A DNA stretch of 5,716 nt from Nitrospiraceae bacterium (GTDB lineage Bacteria; Nitrospirota; Thermodesulfovibrionia; Thermodesulfovibrionales; UBA9159). Positions within the stretch are counted from its first letter, which is position 1, and each line of letters starts with the position of its first letter. Shown one piece after another: positions 1 to 5,716 of the stretch. Location: assembly GCA_003453735.1 (NCBI GenBank), contig DMNE01000231.1:3459-9174 (forward strand), read 5' to 3'. The notes below the pieces were generated by a model, which ran no database searches, had not been told where the DNA came from, and was given only the letters and a program-made list of their open reading frames with translations. A program made the position numbers and the translations under genes.

Positions 1-191
1 GAAATGCTATTCCTCCCCTGCCGGATTTGATTCGCCTGCGGGCATCGTCTAAACTGCCTCGTTATTGCAACCCCCCTGAGTTATATTGAGAAGTTACCCA
101 GCCCTGCCTTAACCAATTGAGTTTAAATGATTTTTTATTGAATATGGAGTCCTCCCTCCGCCCTTTGTACCATTCGTCGATGGCTTCTTGA
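1..191. other. No gene recognised (left edge)
   Basis: All three forward frames are interrupted by stops within the first 90 bases, and no reading frame here gives a recognisable protein. The stretch is mixed in composition, with a T-rich patch near 129-138. I see no convincing promoter pair, tRNA or strong hairpin. It may hold the far end of an upstream gene or degraded sequence. Confidence 0.4.
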
Positions 192-545
192 GGTGGACCG
201 GAATTCTGGCCAAACCGCACTGCAGCATCTGAAAAACGGACTCCGGTCGCTTACCACCGTGATCCCGAACATATGTACGAGGACCTCGCAAAAAAGGATT
301 TTAAGTGCAAGAAAATATGCGTTTCCTTGCACAAAGGGGTACCTGGCCAGCAGGGCAGTTAAGCAGAAACCTACGGGCTTGAAGTCAATCTGAGGTTCAC
401 AACGAAGAGTGAATGGTACGAAAGACACGAGGCGGCTACCTGCCATGCAGGTGTTATTCGAGAGGTCGCCGCTAAGCCCCAGTTTTTCCTGGTCTCCATC
501 TATGGTGACCACCGCCGGATGACACTCCCCGCTTCAAGCAGCTGA
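192..545 (+). pseudogene. Possible decayed coding region, unidentified protein, internal TAA stop
   Basis: The frame beginning at 192, just after a TGA at 189-191, reads 56 codons to a TAA at 360-362. It then continues in the same frame for 60 more codons to a TGA at 543-545. Both halves have a normal soluble-protein composition, with charged and aromatic residues: the first contains HRDPEHMYEDLAKKDFK, the second EVNLRFTTKSEWYERHE and KPQFFLVSIYGDHRR. There is no good start codon or ribosome binding site at the left end. The opposite strand is open for 125 codons (135-512) in exactly codon-aligned register and encodes a Phe/Leu/Val-rich product, which is what the shadow of a Lys/Glu/Asp-rich forward gene looks like. 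I do not recognise the family. It could be a gene remnant with a nonsense mutation, or non-coding sequence that is open by chance. Confidence 0.3.
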
Positions 546-625
546 GAATTATATCCTAACAAAGTTAAAGTTTCATCCGCAAATGTCGATAAGATAAACA
601 GTGAATATTATGGCAGAAAGATTCA

Positions 626-795
626 ATGGATAACAAACATCTGCATAAAATATTCAAGCTTGCAATCGAAGCCAAAGAAGAATCATTCGTAAATTTTATC
701 GTGAATCAGAGGAAACCTCTACCCACGTTGAAGCGAAACAACTATTTATGGCAATTTGCCGATGTTTATACAGCAAAATCAGACAGTTTGAGTGA
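626..795 (+). pseudogene. Frameshifted 5' fragment of a rubrerythrin/ferritin-like gene
   Basis: From the ATG at 626 one frame reads MDNKHLHKIFKLAIEAKEE. Around 683-685 the family resemblance moves to another frame, which reads RKFYRESEETSTHVEAKQLF and on to KIRQFE before a TGA at 793-795. Joined, the two pieces match the first helix and turn of rubrerythrin-like ferritin-fold proteins: an LAIE-x(4)-E helix, then FYRE, an 'AE+T' type segment, then EAK-LF. Removing about two bases near 683-684 restores the usual spacing between the AIE and FY elements. Intact members are roughly 140-170 residues with four helices and a di-iron site; only about 56 residues survive here, so the iron site cannot form. 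The fragment ends about 55 bases before the mtrA start. The assignment is by eye from pattern and spacing. Confidence 0.5.
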
Positions 796-837
796 TTTCA
801 TTAGCATTAAAACTTTTGACAATACGACTGGTAGTTT

Positions 838-844
838 AAGGAGG
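838..844 (+). promoter_or_regulatory. Shine-Dalgarno of the decaheme cytochrome gene
   Basis: AAGGAGG lies six bases before the ATG at 851, which is ideal spacing. It decides the start against the in-frame ATG at 626, which has no comparable site. Confidence 0.9.
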
Positions 845-850
845 GAAAGT

Positions 851-1783
851 ATGAGAAAAGTTGTGTTGGTGCTCACAATATTCCTGGTCTCTTGCTTTTT
901 ACTGCTTTTCGCAGCCTTTATGCAAAAAAGCGCGGAGGCAAATTCAGGGTATGTAGGAGTGGATACCTGCAAGGGCTGTCATGAAGATAAATATGACAGT
1001 TATGCGAAGTCCATTCATTCAAAAAAAGCGGTTCCCAACAGTCCCGCCAACAGGGAGGGATGCGAATCCTGCCACGGTGAAGGCGGTGCCCACGTTGAGA
1101 AAGGTGGAGGCAGAGGGACAGGCATATTCAATTTCGGCCCAAAGCTATCTGCAAAAGAAAAATCAGCGAAATGCCTCGGGTGTCATGAGGACACAAAGTA
1201 CCTCGCTTTCTGGAACATGGGCAAACACAAGGCCGAAGATGTGTCCTGCGACAACTGCCATTCCATTCATTCAGGGGGGGATAAATTCCTGATAGCGGGC
1301 AAGTCTGAAACCTGCTATCGGTGCCACAGGGACATTAAGGCGATGGGAAACAAACAGTCTCACCATCCGATCAAGGAAGGCAAAGTCTCGTGCACCGATT
1401 GCCATGATCCCCATGGCGAGTTCAGCAGAGCGATGATCAAGGCTGATTCGGTCAACGAACTCTGTTACAAGTGTCATGCGGACAAAAGAGGTCCTTTCAT
1501 GTGGGAGCATCCCCCCGTGGAAGAGAATTGCCTTACTTGCCATAATCCTCACGGCAGCAACCATGACAGGCTGCTCGTGATGAAAACTCCTCAGCTGTGC
1601 CAGCAATGCCATGATGGAGCGTACCATCCAGGAACGCCATATACGCAGTTTCAGTCGTTTACGCCGCCCGCAAAAGGAACCAATCCGGCGACTCAACTTG
1701 TAGGCCGGGCGTGTCTGAACTGCCACAATGACGTACACGGCACGAATGGTCCATCAGCATATGGACAGAGATTTTTGAAATAG
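851..1783 (+). CDS. mtrA: Periplasmic decaheme c-type cytochrome, MtrA/DmsE family
   Basis: This is a 310-residue secreted multiheme cytochrome. In the family it carries electrons across the periplasm and, inserted in an MtrB barrel, through the outer membrane. Residues 1-30 form a signal peptide with likely cleavage after AEA (30). Ten CXXCH heme sites are visible, with first cysteines at 40, 71, 108, 133, 155, 181, 205, 227, 250 and 288. Twelve further histidines (56, 81, 126, 140, 171, 172, 188, 220, 234, 238, 259, 296) are enough for bis-His ligation of all ten hemes. The repeated CxxCHxPHG units (181-189 and 227-235) and the C-terminal CLNCH-x(3)-HGTNGPS segment are typical of the family. 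The length is close to MtrA and DmsE (about 300-335), and there is no long PioA-type N-terminal extension. The start at 851 is chosen for its Shine-Dalgarno and signal peptide. The reading frame is open back to 626, but that part belongs to a gene remnant. It is followed by its barrel partner ten bases on. Confidence 0.96.
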   Translation: MRKVVLVLTIFLVSCFLLLFAAFMQKSAEANSGYVGVDTCKGCHEDKYDSYAKSIHSKKAVPNSPANREGCESCHGEGGAHVEKGGGRGTGIFNFGPKLSAKEKSAKCLGCHEDTKYLAFWNMGKHKAEDVSCDNCHSIHSGGDKFLIAGKSETCYRCHRDIKAMGNKQSHHPIKEGKVSCTDCHDPHGEFSRAMIKADSVNELCYKCHADKRGPFMWEHPPVEENCLTCHNPHGSNHDRLLVMKTPQLCQQCHDGAYHPGTPYTQFQSFTPPAKGTNPATQLVGRACLNCHNDVHGTNGPSAYGQRFLK

Positions 1784-1787
1784 GAGG
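1782..1787 (+). promoter_or_regulatory. Shine-Dalgarno of the barrel gene, overlapping the mtrA stop
   Basis: AGGAGG shares two bases with the mtrA TAG stop and lies six bases before the ATG at 1794. An in-frame ATG at 1788 abuts this site and is too close to be used. The overlap suggests translational coupling of the two genes. Confidence 0.88.
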
Positions 1788-1793
1788 ATGACA

Positions 1794-3965
1794 ATGAAAA
1801 TAACAATTTGTTCATATATGATGTTGATTCTTTTGTTCCTCCTGCCGGGCGTGAATGCCTTCGCGGCAGACAGTACAACTGAAGGCGAGATCGGATCAGC
1901 AGCCGTTGTCACTGATGTAAACGGCAGCAAGGCGAAATTCAGCGAATACATGGACGAAACAAAAGGGGGCGGCCTTTACAGCGATGTCAAGCTGCACTAT
2001 GACAACGACGACTATTTTTTGAAATTCAAGGCGTCTGATATCGGGTACAAGACGGAGGATTATCAGCTTGATGGCGGGATGTACGGCAAGTTCAAAGCCG
2101 ACCTGTTCTACAATGAGATCATACATAATATTACCACCGACGCTCGCTCGCCTTACATGGGCATCGGGAGTAATACACTCTTCTATCAGGGGGCTTCACC
2201 GAGCCAGAACACTTCCACCTGGAACGTTTTCGATTATAGCACTGAAAGGAAACAGACGGGCGTCGATTTCAGGGTGGATCTGCTAAACCCGTTTTACGTT
2301 GATTTCTCTGCACAAAGTGAAGCCAGGAGCGGGATACTGCCGATAGGTGCCAACACCGGCATGAACTCTCCCGGCAATTTTATCGAACTTCCCGCCCCCA
2401 CTAACTACACAACCAACAATTTCAGGGGAGAGATCGGTTATGCTGCCAAGCCGGTATTTGCGGCACTCAATATTTTTTACAGCAACTTCTCAAATGAGAA
2501 CCACGTTCTTTATTATGAGTCTATAAAATCCCCGTTGTTGGATACGACGACTCTGGCGCCGGATAACGATTATTGGAGGCTTGGGTTCAAGAGCTCAGTG
2601 CAGCTCTCACCGGATACCAGGGTTAATGTGAGCATCAGTAATGCACGGTCGGAGTCGAATTTTGATCTGCTGACGTCATATCTGTTGACGGGAACAACGG
2701 TGGTGAACCTTCTGCAAAGTCCGAATAGTTTGAGTTCCACAGCATTCAACGGCAGGAAGGATATTCAGAATTACTCTTTTGTGCTTACCTCGAATCCGGT
2801 GTCTTACCTCGATGCAAGACTCTTTGCCACATATTATAAAACTAAAAACAACTCGGACCAGATCACGGCTGTGGACGTCAACAATACCACAACCGCATCC
2901 GCACCCGGTTTCTTGTTCACAAATGGTCTTTTCGATTACAGTCGAGGCACTGCCGGCATCGATCTCGGGTTTAGGTTGCCTGACCATTTTCATCTGGACA
3001 TTGCATATCACTATACCGATTTGGACAGAAGCAGAGACGATATTCCAGAGACAAATGATGATGTTTATTCTGCAGAACTGAGATGGAATGGCCTCGACAT
3101 CCTACTGCCTAAAATCTCGTATCAGAAGCTCCAGAGAGGCGCTGGCGGACCGACAGCTCAGGCGCTCACAGATAACTACGGTGTTGATGAGTGGCTAAAG
3201 GCTTTTGACGCGGCGAAACAGACAACGGACACATACAAGGCGTCTGTCGACTTTTTCCCTCTTGACAACCTTGATTTGGGAGTAGCATACAAGTATAGAA
3301 ATACAAACTACCCGGATACCGTTCTAGGAATGTGGAGCAGAAACACCAATGAACTGGATGTCTATGGCGGCTATGCGATCGGGAGTTTCGCAAGGGTTGA
3401 CGCATATTTTGATCTCGAGAACATCAAGACATACACATTTCTGCGCTATTTTAACAGCACTTCCAAGGACCCGAACCCCTTCAATCCATCTTATGTGAAT
3501 CTCAACGGCATAAGCGGTAATACCGCTTACAACTGGGACATGGCACTGAAAGACGACACGTTCGAATACGGCGTGGGACTGGATCTCTATCTGATGCCGA
3601 AAACATTGACCCTTAGGCTGCAGTATGACTATGTAAATTCCAATGGCAATGACGACCTCACCTATTTCAGTCAGGCCGCTCTTACGGCCCTTAATCCTGC
3701 GGCCAACAATAGTAATATTGACACGCCGGATTATGATGACTACAGAAAAAGCGCATTCACGTTTACGTTCATCTACGCCATCTCGAAATCGTTCATTTTG
3801 ACCACCGGTGCCTCATTTGAGCGGTACGAATATAGTGATGTAAGCCTGAACAATTATCAGTACGTGTTTGGCAGCGGCACAAGCATCAATTATTTGAGTG
3901 GAGCGTACGCTAATCCATCTTACAATGCGAGCGTCGCATTCCTGACGGCGAGATATAAATTTTGA
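1794..3965 (+). CDS. mtrB: MtrB/PioB-family decaheme-associated outer-membrane beta-barrel
   Basis: This is a 723-residue outer-membrane protein. The family forms a large barrel (26 strands in Shewanella MtrB) that sheathes the MtrA heme wire across the outer membrane. Residues 1-24 are a signal peptide with a hydrophobic LILLFLL core and likely cleavage after NAFA. The mature chain has alternating aromatic/polar strands throughout, many Asn/Asp/Tyr-rich turns, and ends in ARYKF, a C-terminal Phe typical of proteins handled by the Bam machinery. Length is near Shewanella MtrB (about 700). The only cysteine is residue 6 in the signal peptide, so the N-terminal CXXC seen in Shewanella-type MtrB is absent; PioB-type members also lack it. 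It lies directly after the decaheme gene with a shared Shine-Dalgarno/stop overlap and is followed by a terminator. Family assignment rests on barrel character, size and this genetic linkage. Confidence 0.92.
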   Translation: MKITICSYMMLILLFLLPGVNAFAADSTTEGEIGSAAVVTDVNGSKAKFSEYMDETKGGGLYSDVKLHYDNDDYFLKFKASDIGYKTEDYQLDGGMYGKFKADLFYNEIIHNITTDARSPYMGIGSNTLFYQGASPSQNTSTWNVFDYSTERKQTGVDFRVDLLNPFYVDFSAQSEARSGILPIGANTGMNSPGNFIELPAPTNYTTNNFRGEIGYAAKPVFAALNIFYSNFSNENHVLYYESIKSPLLDTTTLAPDNDYWRLGFKSSVQLSPDTRVNVSISNARSESNFDLLTSYLLTGTTVVNLLQSPNSLSSTAFNGRKDIQNYSFVLTSNPVSYLDARLFATYYKTKNNSDQITAVDVNNTTTASAPGFLFTNGLFDYSRGTAGIDLGFRLPDHFHLDIAYHYTDLDRSRDDIPETNDDVYSAELRWNGLDILLPKISYQKLQRGAGGPTAQALTDNYGVDEWLKAFDAAKQTTDTYKASVDFFPLDNLDLGVAYKYRNTNYPDTVLGMWSRNTNELDVYGGYAIGSFARVDAYFDLENIKTYTFLRYFNSTSKDPNPFNPSYVNLNGISGNTAYNWDMALKDDTFEYGVGLDLYLMPKTLTLRLQYDYVNSNGNDDLTYFSQAALTALNPAANNSNIDTPDYDDYRKSAFTFTFIYAISKSFILTTGASFERYEYSDVSLNNYQYVFGSGTSINYLSGAYANPSYNASVAFLTARYKF

Positions 3966-3990
3966 TTAAAATAAAAGGTTTATTGTGGTA

Positions 3991-4038
3991 AAAACAATCC
4001 TCCAATCCATTTCTTAAAAGGGAAAGGAGGATTGTTTT
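3991..4038 (+). terminator. Rho-independent terminator of the mtrAB operon
   Basis: The arms 3991-4003 (AAAACAATCCTCC) and 4026-4038 (GGAGGATTGTTTT) are perfect 13-base complements. Between them, TTTCTT at 4010-4015 can pair with GGGAAA at 4020-4025, including two G-U pairs, which extends the stem across a one-sided bulge to an AAAA loop. The right arm ends in TTTT, followed by CTCTTT. The left arm starts with a run of A, so the structure could also act on leftward transcripts. It begins 25 bases after the mtrB stop. Confidence 0.88.
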
Positions 4039-4213
4039 CTCTTTGGCCTGCATTGTCTACCCCCATGCGTTCGACGTTAGACAGCATTGACCCGTGCAAC
4101 GACTTCGCGGGAACTGAAATAAGGACGGCAGTATTGCCCCAGCAGGCTCCCGGAAAATATTCCATCCCGGGAAAAAGTTAGATCTTAAGCAGCGCGTCGT
4201 TTCAACCAGAAAC

Positions 4214-4324
4214 ATGCCAAAAAAAGTGAGAAACATTATCGTCGATGAACCAAAGACAATAAAGGAATTCGTCTTCCAGCGGCTGAGCGATGAGTTTGAC
4301 CAGAACATGCTAAGGGATTTTTAG
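4214..4324 (+). CDS. Doubtful small ORF or gene-end remnant, 36 residues
   Basis: The peptide starts MPKKVRNIIVDEPKTIKEF and ends QNMLRDF at a TAG. It is hydrophilic, with a plausible amphipathic helix (EFVFQRLSDEFDQNML), no signal peptide and no cysteine. No ribosome binding site precedes the ATG. The frame is open back to 4118, so it may be the C-terminal remnant of a lost gene and not a small protein. I do not recognise a family. Confidence 0.2.
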   Translation: MPKKVRNIIVDEPKTIKEFVFQRLSDEFDQNMLRDF

Positions 4325-4350
4325 GGATGGGCTATTTAATTTTCTGATTG

Positions 4351-4359
4351 TGGTATCAT
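4351..4359 (+). promoter_or_regulatory. Candidate extended -10 promoter for gspD
   Basis: TGGTATCAT matches the extended -10 pattern TGnTATAAT at all but one base and lies 55 bases before the TTG start. There is no good -35 at the expected distance, as allowed for extended -10 promoters. A second -10-like TATGAT at 4366-4371 is an alternative. A promoter is expected here because the terminator at 3991-4038 separates this gene from mtrAB. Confidence 0.3.
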
Positions 4360-4413
4360 TGGATCTATGATGGTAAGGCTATGGAGAGAAGAAGGGAATA
4401 GTCGCGGGGTCCT

Positions 4414-5716
4414 TTGCAAAAAGCACTCTGCATAACTGTCCTGCTCATTCTGGCCGGTATTTTACTCCCTCATCGTGATTTCTCCTCATCGCAGGGGATG
4501 CGGGTTTATGCCCAACAGCCCGTTGAGCAGACGAGTCCTGCACCGCAACCCATGCAACAGCCCGCACCACAGCCGGCGCCTGAAGTCCAGCAGCCTCAAC
4601 CAGTGGCGTCTCAACCTGTTCAGCCCATTCTGGTTAAGCCACCCTCCCCAAGAAGAGGTGAAGTCAGTTTTAATTTCGATGATGCTGACGTCTTTTCGGT
4701 AATACAGACCATCTTTGGGGATGTCCTCAAGGTGAATTACATTGTTGACCCGAGTGTTAAAGGGAGGGTGAATTTCAGATCCACAGCCCCTGTTGCAAAA
4801 GAAGATGTGCTTCCCCTAATGGAAGTCATCTTGAGGCTCAACGGCATTGGTGTCGTGGAAGATGGTGGCCTTTACCGCATAGTACCTATCGCCGATGTAT
4901 CAAGGGAACCGGCGCCTGTGGGCCTCGGAAGGGACGCTGGAGAGGTCAAGGTAGCCGGGAAGGCGTTGGTCCAGGTAGTCCCTATCAAATATATCCAGTC
5001 ATCGGAAATGGTGAGGGTGCTCACGCCGTTTCTTTCGAAAACCGCGGTGATCATTGATGTCCCGAAGAGCAACTATATCATTATTTCGGACACTGACGCC
5101 AATATCAAACGATTGCTCGAGCTGGTAGAGATCTTTGACAGTGAAGAGCTCAAGGCGGTGACCCCGCAGGTCTATGTCTATGCTGTGCAGAACGGCAAGG
5201 CAAAGGATGTCGCTGCGTTACTGCAGCAGATATTCCTCGGTGCAAAAGCTCCAACAAAAACAGCGGCCCCGGCGCAAACACCCGGACAACCGCGGGCACC
5301 ACAACAACAAGCACCAGCTCCTACGCAGCAGCCGCAGGTCTCTCTCGGACCAGAAGGAACGGGGGGGGAGAAGCTGGTATCGGAGGTGACTAGGATAATT
5401 CCTGATGAGATTACGAACACGATCACGATCCTCGCGACCCCAGAAGATTATGCCCTCATCGGGGAGACATTAAAGAAGATCGATATAGCGCCGAGGCAGG
5501 TGATTATCGAAGGACTTTTCGTTCAGGTGACGCTACAGGATAATCTGAGTTTTGGCATGCAGTGGTCATTGCAAACCAATGTCGGTATTCAGGACTTAAA
5601 GCCATTCACTACTAATCCGGTGCCTCTCACCGGCAACTTTGGGCTCAACGCTCCGGCCTATTCAACTACGCTGCCAGGCCTGACTACAGGCTTTGGATTC
5701 GTTGCTACGGATCCAA
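4414..5716 (+). CDS. gspD: Type II secretion system secretin GspD, 3' partial
   Basis: This is the N-terminal 434 residues of the outer-membrane channel of type II secretion, which receives folded exoproteins through its periplasmic N-domains. The last in-frame stop before it is the TAG at 4399. The TTG at 4414 is chosen because it is the first start codon after that stop and gives a signal peptide (QKALCITVLLILAGILL) with a cleavage site after VYA (33). The nearest purine run, GGGG at 4406, is weak. A later in-frame ATG at 4498 would lose the hydrophobic core. Domains: Pro/Gln-rich linker 34-78; N0 domain 83-157 (FNFDDADVFSVIQTIFG, VDPSVKGRVNF, GLYRIVP); N1 about 185-243 (VVPIKYIQSSEM); a further N-domain about 252-357, interrupted by a Pro/Gln/Ala-rich insert (277-318); start of the secretin domain at about 360 (PRQVIIEGLFVQVTLQDNLSFG). 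The C-terminal barrel lies beyond the window. PilQ is less likely because of the GspD-like N0. Confidence 0.9.
   Translation, partial: MQKALCITVLLILAGILLPHRDFSSSQGMRVYAQQPVEQTSPAPQPMQQPAPQPAPEVQQPQPVASQPVQPILVKPPSPRRGEVSFNFDDADVFSVIQTIFGDVLKVNYIVDPSVKGRVNFRSTAPVAKEDVLPLMEVILRLNGIGVVEDGGLYRIVPIADVSREPAPVGLGRDAGEVKVAGKALVQVVPIKYIQSSEMVRVLTPFLSKTAVIIDVPKSNYIIISDTDANIKRLLELVEIFDSEELKAVTPQVYVYAVQNGKAKDVAALLQQIFLGAKAPTKTAAPAQTPGQPRAPQQQAPAPTQQPQVSLGPEGTGGEKLVSEVTRIIPDEITNTITILATPEDYALIGETLKKIDIAPRQVIIEGLFVQVTLQDNLSFGMQWSLQTNVGIQDLKPFTTNPVPLTGNFGLNAPAYSTTLPGLTTGFGFVATDP

Larger units (their letters stand above)
4039..4413. other. Intergenic region between the mtrAB terminator and gspD
   Basis: About 375 bases with no recognised gene. 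It holds two short forward ORFs (4065-4181, 38 codons, and 4214-4324, 36 codons), neither with a Shine-Dalgarno. It also holds a small direct repeat TCCCGG(G)AAAA at 4148-4157 and 4165-4175 that can form a 6-base stem, and a candidate promoter near 4351-4359. The antisense frame 4057-4308 looks like a shadow. Confidence 0.5.

Noticed and set aside
135..512. 125-codon ORF on the minus strand
   Set aside because: Codon-aligned with a hydrophilic forward frame and rich in Phe/Leu/Val as a shadow would be; it shows no recognisable domain. Not excluded with certainty.
613..627. Sigma-54-like TGGCAG...TTCA upstream of mtrA
   Set aside because: The -12 element lacks the TTGC core and the -24 element has a mismatch, so the match is too poor.
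750..760. Inverted repeat GGCAATTTGCC as an operator
   Set aside because: Arms of only five bases, inside the rubrerythrin-like remnant, with no promoter next to it; chance is a sufficient explanation.
816..821. Perfect -35-like TTGACA upstream of mtrA
   Set aside because: The -10 position would fall on the Shine-Dalgarno at 838-844, leaving no room for a transcript leader that includes it.
887..897. Lipobox-like LVSC (residues 12-15) in the MtrA signal peptide
   Set aside because: The cysteine is followed by further hydrophobic core (LLLFAAF), and a clear AEA signal-peptidase I site follows at residue 30, so lipidation is unlikely.
1271..1738. 155-codon antisense ORF inside mtrA
   Set aside because: It is codon-aligned with mtrA, and its many Met/Val codons are the complements of His codons in the heme motifs, so it is a shadow.
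4057..4308. 83-codon antisense ORF in the intergenic region
   Set aside because: No ribosome site and no recognisable domain; low-complexity hydrophobic composition of the kind seen in shadows.

Overview
This 5.7 kb window is bacterial, from a Gram-negative organism with an outer membrane. Its core is a complete two-gene mtrAB-type module: a periplasmic decaheme c-type cytochrome of the MtrA/DmsE family followed at once by its MtrB/PioB-family outer-membrane beta-barrel. A convincing rho-independent terminator closes the pair. Further downstream is the 5' part of a type II secretion secretin gene (gspD), which runs off the right edge. The gene content fits a metal-respiring or metal-oxidising anaerobe, for example of the Desulfobacterota/Geobacter or Nitrospirota kind, but the sequence alone does not fix the taxon.

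Layout. Bases 1-625 hold no intact gene. Bases 192-545 look like a decayed coding region: one forward frame reads as plausible soluble protein but is broken by an internal TAA. Bases 626-795 hold what looks like the 5' end of a rubrerythrin/ferritin-like gene, split by a frameshift and truncated; I believe this has not been noted before. Its first half lies by chance in frame with mtrA, so naive gene calling would add 75 spurious residues to the cytochrome. The true mtrA start is at 851, with a strong Shine-Dalgarno and a signal peptide. mtrB starts at 1794, ten bases after the mtrA stop, and its Shine-Dalgarno overlaps that stop. The terminator lies at 3991-4038. Bases 4039-4413 are intergenic, with a doubtful 36-codon ORF and a candidate promoter. 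The gspD gene most likely starts at a TTG at 4414 and is open to the window end.

How they work together. MtrA and MtrB homologues form a trans-outer-membrane electron conduit, in which the heme wire sits inside the barrel. No outer-surface cytochrome (MtrC/OmcA type), inner-membrane quinol oxidase or porphyrin-pathway gene is present here, so the direction of electron flow and the external partner are unknown. Type II secretion exports surface cytochromes in Shewanella, so gspD next to mtrAB is suggestive. The terminator between them argues for separate transcription units.
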